A stretch of 64,000 nucleotides of DNA from contig BRXU01000011.1 in the NCBI GenBank assembly GCA_030267565.1, forward strand, positions 1 to 64,000. The letters run 5' to 3'. Source of the stretch: Pleodorina starrii (taxonomy: Eukaryota; Chlorophyta; Chlorophyceae; Chlamydomonadales; Volvocaceae). Within the stretch, counting starts at the first letter, position 1. The number at the start of each line of letters is the position of its first letter. Of the stretch, positions 37,001-60,800 are shown one piece after another. The notes under the pieces were generated by a model, which saw only the letters and a list, made by a program, of their open reading frames with translations, searched no databases and was not told the origin of the DNA. Made by a program: the position numbers and the translations under genes.

Positions 37001-37285
37001 TTTCACAGCGTCGATGAACCACGGGACATCGAGGTGGCAGCAAGGTGAGGTGTACTGCTAGCAGGGACAGCAGCAATTTCACGTCCATTTCATGGTCTGG
37101 ATGACTGATGTGCGTGCATACATGCCCACATTCCCCGCTCAATGCCGAACGTAACCTGCAAACTCAAACGGGCGGGCCACAGGTGCTGCCGTGTGTGGAA
37201 GGACTCGGCAACTCCGGACCGTGACGGAAGCTGTCAACAATGCCCACCAAATCATCAAGGCGGGTTTCATAGCTGCCAATCAACA
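34048..37285 (+). pseudogene. TmcB-like N-terminal membrane region, decayed or mis-phased
   Basis: Exons: 34048–34173, 34481–34546, 35106–35175, 35456–35550, 35786–35862, 36200–36301, 36584–36834, 36970–37044, 37183–37285. They read like the multi-TM N-terminal domain of volvocine TmcB-like proteins (VAMCVWVAWCFKEHKFPVVWPIK, SPHIVHAIVSGLCLVLFVSI, WADSMTLLLLAGLAPALCAG). Most junctions keep phase. Two do not: joining 35862 to 36200 is one base short for the conserved frame (VLLTLVNVFFGW), and the last exon starts as CCRVWKD but shifts +1 near 37202 to continue as TVTEAVNNAHQIIKAG. The usual first exon(s) upstream of 34048 are absent, as are the helical and PAS-core exons normally following. Either this half is a pseudogene, or there are assembly errors. 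Family memory guides the alignment; the shifts are seen directly. Confidence 0.65.
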
Positions 37286-38398
37286 GTAATGTGTTATCTG
37301 GGGTCCCCCCTGCGTCCTCTTTAGGCTCCGGATTAACGAAATTAAATTTTTGCGGCGGGGACTCGAGCACGTTTACGGCGGTTGCTCTGCTGCTGGATAG
37401 GCGCTGGTGCCTGGAACAAGGGGTTGGTGTCGGCTTCCTTGAAGCCGGAAAAAGGGCGGGGCCCCGTTCAATCCGTACGGTGGAGTTGAAGGGCTAGGGC
37501 GGCGAGGGCGTGAAGTTTGAGAGTGTCAACATTCCTGCTGATAGACAGCCAGAGCTTTCAGCAATCCGCCCCATGTCTAGCATCGCGCGCCGTCTCGGCA
37601 CTGTGCAACTCTTCCGGCCAGCGCATTGGCTGAAGTTACTTGACAGTAGACATGCAGTGCGTGTATCATTTACACATCACGCAGGCTGACTTGCCAATAG
37701 AAGGACAGCGGAACTGTTTGAGAGGGTCGCGATAATGACGTGCAGTTGCCGACGAGAGTGCACAGGCTTCGCTACCGAGGTATTCGTCGTAGAGGAGGCT
37801 TGACAACTTTAACTTTAGGACAGGGAATGTAGAAGTCCCCTAGGTTGCCGACTGGACTTGTTGGGCGGCCCGCAGATGAATCGTGCGTGCATCGGCGGCT
37901 TGGCGTCCAACAACCAGCAATTTGCCCCTCATGGTTTGCTCCTTGCAACCTTTGTAATAGTAATATGCGTCAAGACGATCGGACCGGCAAGCAGAGCTGC
38001 TGTGGTGTGGTCGCGGGAAGAATGTTCGCAATGCAAACATAGTTGGTTGCTTGCCGAAACGAAGATTCATTTCACGCCGTCATGTCAGAATCCCACCTTA
38101 AGGAACGATGAATCTTCTGGAATTAATTATAGGCCGAGAGGTGTTGGTTTGACCTCGGCCTCGGTCCATGGAGACTGCCAAACTGGTTTGTACTCATGCG
38201 ATGTTGGGTTCCAATAATAAATTTGCCGTGCAATAAAGAATGTAATCTTTTACTTCTGCAGACTTTCCGTTGACCGAAAGTCTACACTTGTCCAATTACT
38301 TCATCCCAGATCCCAGATCCCACGTCCCACACACGCACGGACATGGGCAATCCTACAAGCGCGCGCCCTGTGGGCCGCGGGCTGCCGTAGCGCCCCTT

Positions 38399-39070
38399 GC
38401 GGATGCGGACGCGACGCGACGCGACACGACGCGACGCGACGCGACGTGATGCTGCGTTACGCTATGCTACACTGCACTATGCTCCGTTACGCTCCGCTAC
38501 ACAATGCTATGCAACGGTACGCAACGTTATGCAACGCTACGCGACGCCCTGAGTAGCCATGTGCACGATCGCATTTTCCTTCACAAATCGCAAGTTACAG
38601 TTTCAACACTACGCAGCACTATGTTTCGCTATGTGTTGCATGTGAGGAGCATCACGCAACACGCAACGCAACGCAACGCAACGCAACGTAACGCAACGCA
38701 ACGCAACGCTAGGCAACGCTACGCTACGCTACGCTACGCTACGCTACGCTACGCTACGCTACGCTACGCTACGCTACGCTACGCTACGCTACGCTACGCT
38801 ACGCTACGCTACACTTCGCTACGCTACACTACGCTACGCTACACTACGCTACGCTACGATATGCTACGCCACGCTACGATATGCTACGCCACGCTACGCA
38901 ACGCTACGATATGCTACGCCACGCTACGCAACGCTACGTTACGCTACGCAACGCTACGTTACGCTACGCAACGCTACGTTACGCTACGCTACGCTACGAT
39001 TCATTTTGTTAGTCTACGCTCCGTTACGAAACCCTATGGTTCACTATACTACGCTACGAAACGCTACGGT
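38399..39070 (+). repeat. Pentanucleotide array (ACGCG/ACGCA/ACGCT)n
   Basis: Period-5 repeats drift from acgcg through acgca to the long pure run gctac near 38713–38810, then become interrupted. The array lies exactly where the TmcB-like locus lacks its PAS-core exons. Confidence 0.95.
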
Positions 39071-39422
39071 CCGCTACATACACTCCGAAAATGCGATCGT
39101 GCACGCTGTGCTGTAACCGAGCGCAGCGGAGCGCGTGCGACTTTAATTGCCGATTAGCGTTAAAGCGATGAAACCGAGCGAGCGAGCGAACGAGCGAGCG
39201 AGCGAGCGAGCGAGTGAGCGAGCGACAGCGCAGCAAAGCGCAGCAGAACGTAGCGGAGCGCTGTGCAGGCGCGCACGACTTTAATCGCCGACGCGACGCC
39301 ACGCTATGCTTCGCGATACGTTCCGCTATGCTTCGTTACGATCCGCTACGCAACGCTATGCAGCGCTCCGCTACGCTCCGCTATGCGCGCGTGCACGATC
39401 GCATTTCCTCGCAAATCGCAAG
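38561..39422. repeat. Three copies of a gtgcacgatcgcatttt repeat bracketing the array
   Basis: Direct copies at 38561–38594 and 39391–39422 share gtgcacgatcgcattt and, after a small difference, caaatcgcaag. An inverted shorter copy lies at 39088–39104. They bracket the array and the short GAGC repeat. Confidence 0.8.
39172..39230 (+). repeat. (GAGC)n tandem repeat
   Basis: Imperfect gcga tetranucleotides next to the pentanucleotide array. Confidence 0.8.
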
Positions 39423-39424
39423 GC

Positions 39425-51450
<12,026 letters not shown>

Positions 51451-52668
51451 GGACTCTCGCTCGCTCAACGCTCGCACTTGCCATCTGGGCATTCGTTTCA
51501 TTCCCACGAACACTTGTTTCGACCCTGGGCGTAATACATTGGCGTCAGTATGTGTCGACTGCTGCTGGTGACCGGCTGTGCCGACTCGCGAAGGAGGGTC
51601 GCATACACGTATAATACATCACAACACACAGACGGATGTGTGTGCGCAAATCAAAATTGATTATTGCGTGGGTATCTGCGTTGCTTTTTGAAGCCTTATT
51701 ATCTGCGCGTTGGTTTAATTTTTGCCGAGTTAGATATTCGCGAACACGATAGTTATGAACAAAATCAATTACCGTTCTGTGGTCATAAGAAACCAATATC
51801 GAGGACGCATTTGCGTTGCACAAGAGAGAGAGTGCACTCGCTCATACATGCATCATTTGTCGACCGAGTCTGCGTGCGTGCGTGTGCATGGGCCGCCGGC
51901 AGCCGCCGATATGCGTGGGCGCGCGGATGCGTGGGCCGCCGGTGCGCGTGGGCCGCCGGTATGCGTGCGTGCGCATCCATATGATCTATCGGCATTCGAC
52001 AGCGCAGGCGGGTTAAGACTTAAGACTGCCAGCAGCAGTCGGTCACGGCCATGTTCATTGCGGCTGGCTGAATGTATGGTACTACTAGTTGTAGCGGCGC
52101 TTTGCTCTTCCGATGACTCCTGATGAGCTGCTGGCCTCGACATGGACCCTGTTCGTTCTGTTCTACATGGGATCGTGTAAAACGGTCCCAATGGCCGAGC
52201 CGCCAAGGTCGACCACCGTCGGTCAACTACCATTGGCGGCGGGCCCACCGAAACACGCATACACCATCGGGTCTCGTCGAGGCCGTACGGTAACCTCTGT
52301 ACCGTATCGTACTACAGCGCCGCACCGACACGCACCGACAGGGTGATACAAGCAATATTCAACAAAGTAGTCTAGTCTCTGCCATCGCTCAGCGAGTTTC
52401 TTCGAACGCTATCAGCTGCCTCTCGGCACAACATTCCGAGCGAGCCTGCATCGCCGAGCAGACCCACCCTCGCTCATGCTCAGCCCCCCGCTCAGCAACA
52501 GGACACGGCACACCCAACGCAAACGCTCCCACGCACGCAACACTCCAAACCCAAACGCTCCAAACGCTCCCACCCAGGCAACAAGGACACGGCACACCCC
52601 CGCTAACGCTCCTGCAAATTACGACCTCAAAACCGCACATCGGCTCTGTCAACACACTCAGCAACGCA
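51451..52668. other. Convergent 3' flanks of TmcB-like gene and LTO1
   Basis: No gene seen. A plus-strand TGTAA at 52176–52180 is a candidate poly(A) signal. A run of near-repeats of gggccgccgg with tgcgtg lies at about 51890–51970. Confidence 0.45.
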
Positions 52669-55600
52669 TTACTCCGCCTCTGCTGCCGATACCGGCGCCG
52701 GCACCACCACCACCGCCGCCGCCTCAACAGCTGCCGAGGGCGCCCCCGCCGCCGCCTCCGCCTCGGCCCGCTGCAGCTCCTTCTCAATCTCGCTCAGCAG
52801 CAACTCGCCCTCGATCGTCTTCCCGCCGATGCTCCAGGTGGGGAAGGCGCGAACGTTGGCGGCCTCACACAGCGGTGCCACCTTCTCGCCCTGCGTGCCG
52901 TATATTTTTTTGCCACAGGTTTGGTTCCGCAGGACCGCAAAGCAAAGGTCAGTTGCCACAGTACGACATCTGGTGCAGCACGACACTTTTTGTTGCTGTT
53001 AACGGAGCGTGGAAAGGGCGTCAGAATGTTGGAAAACGTAGGCACGTGGGACGACCCCCGACGACTGCTGCAGCGCCAGTCCCGGTTCAAGGCCCAGAGA
53101 CAGGCGCCGCTGCGGCCTCAACGCCCTCTGGTGGGATCCCCTCCTCTTGGGTCCACTTTAATAAGGTTCACGGTTCCCTCATCCTCCAGCCCTAGCCGCC
53201 CTCCCGAATGGAAACGCCGACGTGCGTGCGCGCAACCCCTTACCCGCTTCCAGCCGTTGGGGAAGCACTCGACGTACGGGAAGTCCGCCATCGCCGCCGC
53301 CCCAAAGTCCTCCTTCTGCTCCAGGCAGTGCGAGCACCAGAAGGCGCCGTACATGCGGGCGCCCACCGCCTTCAGCCGGCGCGCCAGGTCGATGGCGCGG
53401 TCGCTGGACTTGGTGGACACCAGCGGGGCCTGGCGAGGACAAGGTGGCAAGGCGGAAAGCTGGAACCGACAGCGATGGGATTAGCAGGGAATGGCGGGGC
53501 GGGGAGCTCCCGGTCCGGCCGCGCAGCAACTGGCGCGGAAGGCACCAACACTGCGCGTGAGCACCGGCGGGCCCGTCCGCATGCGGCGTACTCTGGCGTG
53601 TTGCCCTTGGACAGACGGCCCACCAAGCAACCAGCGAAACCCGAAGCCCAAAGCCCGCAGCGTCCCGTCCCGTCCCATCCCGTCACGTGTGATACCACCC
53701 GGTTTCACCCGGCCGAATCCCCACGTCAGCCCCTCTGCCAATGGAAGCCATCGCCCCGGGCCAACCCAAGCCAAGTACTCGGGCACCGCCTCACCCTGTA
53801 CGGCAGGGAGAAGTTCTCGTCGTACACCGCTCCCGCGCTGCTGGCGCCGTTGGGCAGGCCCGCGTACAGTACAGCGGCGGTGGCCAGCGCCCCTCCGAGG
53901 CCGGCCAGGGCGTTGTCCTGGGGGCGGCGGCAAAGTTTAGGAATCGGGAGGAGGTCGCCTGCAGATTCACGTCTTACTGGCGAAAACGCCATACATACAC
54001 ACATACATGCCCGGAGTACAGTGCTGATCGATCTCTACCGTCATCACATACGGGCCACGGTGCTGCACCCGATGTCCTTGGTACCTTCACCCAGTCCGCA
54101 ACCGACCGCATAGCCATCGAACGCCGCACCTGTTCGCCCGCGTCTTTCGGGCACAGTCTTGACGGGCAGGCCTCACCACATCCCAAAACCGAGTAACCGT
54201 GCGCCCCTTGGGATCCCAGCCTCCGGACCCAGGATACGTAAGGCTTCACAACCCAACATCGCCCTCGCCGCCGCCGCCGCGTTTCCCCCCCACACACACA
54301 CCTTGATCTGCTTGCCCGTGAGCGTCGTACCCAGCGTCACCGCCAGCGTCATGGAGATGCCCGCAGACAGGTAGCACCAGGCGCAGGGAGTGCCACCCAG
54401 CCGGGTCTGGAGGATGGACCTACACGAGGACGAGGAGGGGCGCCCCGGGCCGAGTGGGCGGGTGCAGGGCAGGGCCCGGGGCCGGGCATCGGGTAGGTAA
54501 ACGTGAGGCTGAGCCGGTGCGGCGAAGAGCTTGATGCAGCGTCCCGGTGCCCAGGAGCGCGGCCTAGAGGTACCATATGGCCTCCCATGGCCTTTTTGGT
54601 GTGGGTGTTAACGACGCGAAGGGAAGCCGGGACGCACTGAAACACGCCAGAGGGCTGGGCAGCGACCACAGCAAGGTCGGGAAGACCTACGGACTGGAGG
54701 GATGGGCCGCATTCCGAACGTTACACGCCCCTGCGCACATCCTCCCACCCCAGCACACTGGCTAAACATTACACTGTGCTTGGGTCCAGAGTTTCTCGTA
54801 CTCACATGAGTACCGCACTGGTGGTGGCCAGCGCCGCCACGCCGGCGGTGAGGCCCATGAGGGTCGTCCCCCGCGCCGCCGCCGAAGCGCCGCTCTCCTT
54901 CGACTGGCTCACGTAGGTGGCCGCGAGGATGCCCACGGCGCCGTACGTCAGCATCCCAAACAGCGGCAGCGGCAGCCCGAACAGCTGCGCATAGGGGCTG
55001 CTCAGCACGCTCTCGCAGCCGTTGGTGGGACAAACCAAAGGGCCGTCGAAAAGCTTCACCTGCATGGGAGCAGGAACGGGTATGGGATTGGGATTGGGAA
55101 AATTACGCACAGGACCTTGGCGTGTGGCTACTACGGCCCGAGTCGCGTTTGCGTCCTGGCTTGGCACCTGCGCGCGGCCGAATACTCCCGAGACGGCTTA
55201 GCCACAGGCTATTGTTGCAATGCGTTCTGCGGGGTAACGGCAATGATAGGCAGAGCTCGCCGCTAACATAATGAAAAGCTACTCGTCAGCGGGTACCGAG
55301 CTGCAGAGGGGGGCCAGCGCGGCAAAGGCTTCCGACTCACGTAGGTGAGATACGCCGTCTCAATCACGCCGACGGAAGCCAGAGCGATCATCGCATTGAA
55401 GTTGCTCGTGTTGATTGGAGCAGGGGGGACAGCCTGCGAGGTCGCACCCAGCAGTATGGATGTCGTCAGCGCACTTGGGAGGGCGCAACCAGGGCTTCTG
55501 GAGATGTAGTATACCTTTACGTCGGCATTTTTAGGAAGCTCCGGTGAATTGTCCGCCAGCGGAGGCGCGGATTGGACTTCGTCAGGGCCCACGCTCCGGA

Positions 55601-55757
55601 TTGCCATCAGGTTGTGCGCTCTATGGTTCTTCCGAGCCGAAGTCCATGGCCCTGCCCGTGAACATGTTATCGCATTGATAGGAAATTGAACTGCTGTGGA
55701 AGATGCCCGGCCAGAGCAGCTCACTGCTCCAGCCGAGCGACACGTCGCGGCTGACAT
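52669..55757 (-). CDS. LTO1: LTO1: VKOR–thioredoxin lumen thiol oxidoreductase
   Basis: Six in-phase exons on the minus strand: 55757–55341, 55059–54806, 54419–54302, 53917–53795, 53429–53244, 52890–52669 (TAA); 439 aa. A Ser/Ala/Arg-rich transit peptide precedes the VKOR domain: TM1 ending IETAYLTY, loop cysteines in LVCPTNGCESV (~149, 154), TM segments, and the quinone-side CAWC motif (~236–239). A linker then leads to the thioredoxin-like domain with FWCSHCLEQKEDFG (CSHC ~336–339) and cis-Pro loop FPTW. The Ala/Glu-rich tail is longer than in plants (Arabidopsis protein about 376 aa). Plant LTO1 oxidises lumenal cysteines, passing electrons to plastoquinone or phylloquinone, and is needed for photosystem II assembly. 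All redox cysteines are present. The ATG at 55757 is the first in frame. Confidence 0.93.
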
Positions 55758-57863
55758 TTGTCCGCTGATTATGAGCAAACAATAAAATGAATCAAAGTTA
55801 TTGTAATCCGCACCGCTCCTAGTTGGCTATTCCATGTTTCCGCCGAGTGAGACTTCAAGAGTACTACAACTCGTCGGAGCCTTTGCTTCAGCGTGCATTG
55901 TGAACTCTACCCACACAGTAAAAAAAACACTATAAATTATTGATGCCGACCGTGGATGAGGTTCGTGCGTACTATGTTGAACCCATGGGTCTGTGCCGTT
56001 CTGTGCTCACCAGCGCAGCTCTGCAATTTACAGCGCAGTACCAGCTGAGAAGTGCAGAACACGTCCATGCGATTTACCACTACGCCACGGTGAATACGGC
56101 TGCATCAGATGTAAGGAGCACGCTTTCGACATTCGGTTGGCCACGATCTCCCCCGCCTCGCAACGCAGCGTGCCGGCATGGCCCTTCATGGCCGCCTCAA
56201 GATGTTGTCTCTTCATGACCAACTCACAAGGCTGCGTTATGTTGGGCTCGAGGACCCGGGACTGGTTGCGGCCACGAGGCCCTTAAACGAACGATTAACG
56301 TCTTGCTGATCCATTCATGACGATTTTACGTAATCGCCTGGGCGTCTAGAGCACAGCTACGGTAGCTCAGGGCTCATCCGCGAGTTGCAGTCCGCGAGTC
56401 GCTGTCAGGTCTGTTGGCGCGCCCCCCTCCTGGTGGCCGGGGCTCCGTCGCCAATACCGGTAGTACCGCCTCATGGGGATTGCCCCCGGTCCGAAGGTTT
56501 CGGAGCCATTTCCCCCTGGCTCGCTCGGCCATGTCTGGGTGTTACGTACAGGATACTATACGTACGCATAGTATCCTGTACGTAACACTGGGTAACTCGT
56601 GCCGTCTGGCCTGGTTGCGCCTTCCTTTGCCTTTGCCTCCGCTGCAGTGCACGGTCAGCCATGGCCAGGTGGCCAGCTGACTCTTCCCTTACGAGGGTAT
56701 GGAGCCCACCAGCGATGGTATGTTGGTATCGTCGTCGTCCAGATGATTCAACTGCCCGAATGAAATCGCTGCAGGAGAAGCTGTCCTATGCCGGATTGGT
56801 GTGTCTCGCAGAATTGGGGCCCTTGCTGGCAAACGGCCTATGTTTGTGTATAGGTAATGACTCATGTAGTGGTTATGACAAGCTATGGTCGTTATGTGCG
56901 CCGAGATCGGGCTGCGAATCAAGCATCATGGCTAGGGACGGGTACACATAACCGTCCTTACCTAACTTGTAACTGTATTTTTGTTTGTCCTCGCAATTGT
57001 TCTGCGGCGTGACTGCGTATGCACAGCCCGTTGAAGTATAAGCCGTGTACGTAAGGCTCCACATGCGCTCCACATGTGCCATGCGTAATTAAAGCTCTTG
57101 GCAGGATCTGGCAGGATCGGCACAACCACCGGTACGGCGCCCTAGCCCCCCTAGCTACGCGTCCGTACAGAGCGCCATAGGCTGCGTTTTAATAAGAAAC
57201 CCAACCATACCCCATTTGCAACGTCTTGGATTGTCATTCGCTGCCATTGCGTCTTGAAAACTTATTTGCTGTCGGGACCGATTCTCACAACTACACGCGG
57301 AGGAGCATCTCACTGAGAACTACGAACAACATCTCAGCATTACTTTATAAACAAGGGCCGAGCCTGGAAACTCCCTCTTAAACCCGAGATCGGGTGATCG
57401 GGAGCTGTCCGGCCACCTAGCCGCACCTTCCGTATGGTCACACTTGCACAGAACATTAGCCAACAATGCATCAATGCAGAGAAAATGTTTAATTAGTAAA
57501 TGGATGTAATTATGAGTGCTAAGTCACGCCCGCCAGGCAACCGTACTTGGCCGTACTTATGATAAACGAGGAAGAGAAACGGAAACTTGGGATGTTTGTG
57601 TGTTACAAGTGCTGGATGACATATCGCCTTGCTGTCCAGCGATAGCTGTCTCTGATCGTAGGGCAAAAGCTCCGGTATCACTTTTACAACTGCTTGTTTT
57701 CTGCACCAGCGAGATAACGCACCCGGCTGGCGGCTTATAACATAATCCCCCACAGCGGGTTTTAGCAACGCTGGCGCTCAAACATCACTCTCTTGCTGCA
57801 CAGCTAAAAGCACTCGACGCTCAGCTTGCTGCGGAGAGTTCCGGCAGCGACTGGGAGCAAGAC
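55758..57863. other. Divergent intergenic region between LTO1 and PKG-type kinase
   Basis: Promoters of both genes should lie here. Only short frames are present. A perfect small hairpin occurs at 56539–56588. No tRNA or transposon recognised. Confidence 0.5.
56539..56588. other. Perfect 21-bp-arm hairpin
   Basis: Arms 56539–56559 and 56568–56588 are exact reverse complements with an 8-nt loop (acgtacgc). Could be a small-RNA foldback, a cruciform or a transposon scar. Confidence 0.75.
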
Positions 57864-60800
57864 ATGGGCGCAGAGAACAGCAAGTTCACGGATGGAGAGG
57901 GAGGTCCTGTTGCGTACATCGCGCAGAGGACGCAAGTCGGCCGTGCTAAGGTGCGGCATGACGGGGCTTGAGAGGTTGTTGAGCAGATGGCGATGGTATC
58001 CCTTCTTGCGGGATTCTGCCAACAATGGTCCACCGTGGTACACCCAGGCTATCACTGGGAACAAGGCCGGCACCGCTAAGCTCGACATCAAGCTACCGCC
58101 GAAGGCCACACTTGCGGATGCTAGCGATTATGACATTATTAAGGTGAGCTTGCTGTACATGATCTGGTCGAAATCGGTGTGACGCTCACCCAAAACTGCT
58201 TATCCCGACATGTGTGCAGAGCTCGCTCGTCAACCTGCTGCTGTTCAGCCGGCTGGACCGGGGGACGGCTCAGAAGATCGTGACGCATATGTACATGCTC
58301 CCCGTGCAAGCGGGCGACATTCTGATTCAGCAGGGGGATTCGGGGGATGCAGCAACCAAGCTGTTCGTCGTGCGCAGCGGGAAGTTTGAGGTAAGCTGGG
58401 GCTCGGGACGACGGAGCCATCACGCCACTCCCCCCCCTAAAATACACAGTGCCATCAACCGAGGCGCACGGACACGGGCCAGGCGGTTCTAACGCGGCCA
58501 CCGCGGTCGGTCACCGCGGCAGGTCCTGGAGCGGCGGAAGGATGTCATGTTCAAGGTCAACACGAAGGAGCGCGGCGACGTATTTGGGGAGATTAGCCTT
58601 ATGTACGACTGCCCCCGCTCCGCCACCGTCGCCGCCACAACCGATGCCAGCGTGTGGGTCCTGGAGCGCGACGTTTTCAGGTATGAAGTTGTGAGGAACC
58701 TCGACGCTGTCATGCAACGGCCCCCAAGCCCTTCTGCGGTTTGCCTGCTGGCCGTGCCCGGCGTAACTGCGCACATGACCCACATGAAGAAACCCCTCGT
58801 CCCGCCACGTCTCATCCCCACTACGCTTCTCTCCACTGAGCACTGCCGCACTCCTCGCCGCCGCACTCCACAAAGCCCCGCTCGGCTCCGCTGCACACCA
58901 CCCCTCGCAGGCACTTCGTGCAGGCGTCCGTTGAGGACGAGAAGGGTCAGATCCAGCTCTTCCTTAACAGCGTACCGCTGCTCTCATCGCTGCGGGCCGA
59001 TGAGAAGATGAAGCTGGTGGACGCGTTCATGGAGGAGTCGTACACTGGTGAGTCGTACTTCGTACGATGCCGCCGTACAGCGGGTGCTGCAAGCTGCACT
59101 CGGCTTTGCGTACATGGCGCAGGAGTCATCACGCTGCAGTTGCGCGCGTCATGGGGTCCTGGGGATGGCGATCTTTGCAGATTTGGTGAAGGCAGTGAAG
59201 GCATGGGCGGCGTGGGGCACGGCACTCGACTGGTAATCGGTGGGGCGAGACCCACATCCCGGGCGGGCGGTTCCCAAGGGTAGAAAAACAGCTCTGGTTG
59301 CATTGGTCAGCGGTGCTTGACCAGGGGCCCCTTGAATGGGCAATTATGGCGCTCGTCGCTGCGCCCAATCACCGCATCCTCTCCAGCACCGCCCCCGCCT
59401 CCGCTCCAGTGCATTCCGCACCTCCATCGGTAGCTGTCATTGGGGACACACCCGGTCATTGGTGTTTCCGGCGCTGCCGCCCTCCCCGTTTGACCCACAT
59501 CCGCCCGGTCCTTGGCCCTGTCTCCCTGCGCGCCCTCTCCTCTGCGCGCGCGGCTCCCGCATCACGCAGCCGGCTCCCGCGTGATTGCGGAGGGCGACGT
59601 GGGCGACAAGTTTTACATCATCAAGGAGGGTGAGGCCCAAGTGGTGCAGGGCGACAAGGAGGTCAACCGCCTCTTCCGCTCGGACTTCTTCGGGGAGCAG
59701 GCGCTCTTGCAGGACGAGCCACGGTACGGCTCTTTGCTGCCCTCCCGAGTGACCACTTGAGCCGCGCACCCTCCCTGTAACGCCCCTTTGTAATTACGCC
59801 CGTGGCCTGCGTGGCCGTGCGACTCGACGTCGGCTATAGGGTTGAAGGGGCGTAGCGTGGGCGGCGCTTGGGCACCTTCCCGTGGCGGGTCGGAGCTATG
59901 TCCACCGGGCATCCGGGGATGGGCCATCAGGGTCGGGGCCGCGACGCATCCCCATTTGCACGCATCCACCGGGTAGGGAAGGAGGGATGGCCACGCCGCA
60001 CGGATCTGGCGCGAACCCTGGCGCGGCGAGCGGTTTCCTTGTTCTTCCCTTCCTCGCTGACGCCCATCCCCACCTCTCCCTTCCGCAGCCGCGCGACGGT
60101 CCGTGCGCTGACCCCGCTGGTCTGCCTGACTCTGGACCGCCGTACCTTCGTGGCGGTTCTGGGGCCGCTGCAGGACATCATGGCAAAAGAGAAGAGCGCC
60201 GAGGTGCGGCGCTCTTAAGTTGCACCCAACCCAGGGCTGCTGGACGCCAGACAGGGTCAGGGCCAGTCCCAATGCAAACAGGAGAGGGCCTCGTTGCTCC
60301 GCTCTCGGGCGTAACCGGCTGACCCGTCCCTCTCGCCATGTCCTTGGGGCGCTCATGCACGTTGGCCCGCCCATCTCGCCTCCCTCCCTTCAGGTTGTCA
60401 ATCAGCGTATGGCGAAGCTGAAGCCGCAGGGCAGCGCGGCACATCGGCGGCCGGCCGCCGAGGTGCTGATCAAGTACGACGGTGCCCGCCGTACAATTGT
60501 ATGCGACGGCCACATGGACGAGGTGGTGGAGCTGCGGCGTGGAGGGCAGAAGATGACGGGTGGGTGGGTGGGTGTGATGGGTGGTAGGGATCAGGGGATT
60601 GACGCAGGGGTTGTGGGCTGGGTGGGTGGGCGGGTGCCTGGGCTGTCGTTCTGGCGCGCGGCTGGGCGGGCGGGCGGACGGATGCCGGCCTTGGGGCGGC
60701 GCAGGCGGACGCCCTAAGGATCCACCGTTGGTCGAACCAAACAGACGCGTGTCGCGCACGCGAATGAGAGGTATGCGGCGTCATTCGCTGCCCGAAAGTC

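Noticed and set aside
38504..39157. Open frame across the pentanucleotide array
   Set aside because: A period-5 repeat reading as a 5-residue peptide repeat; no domain and no splice connection.
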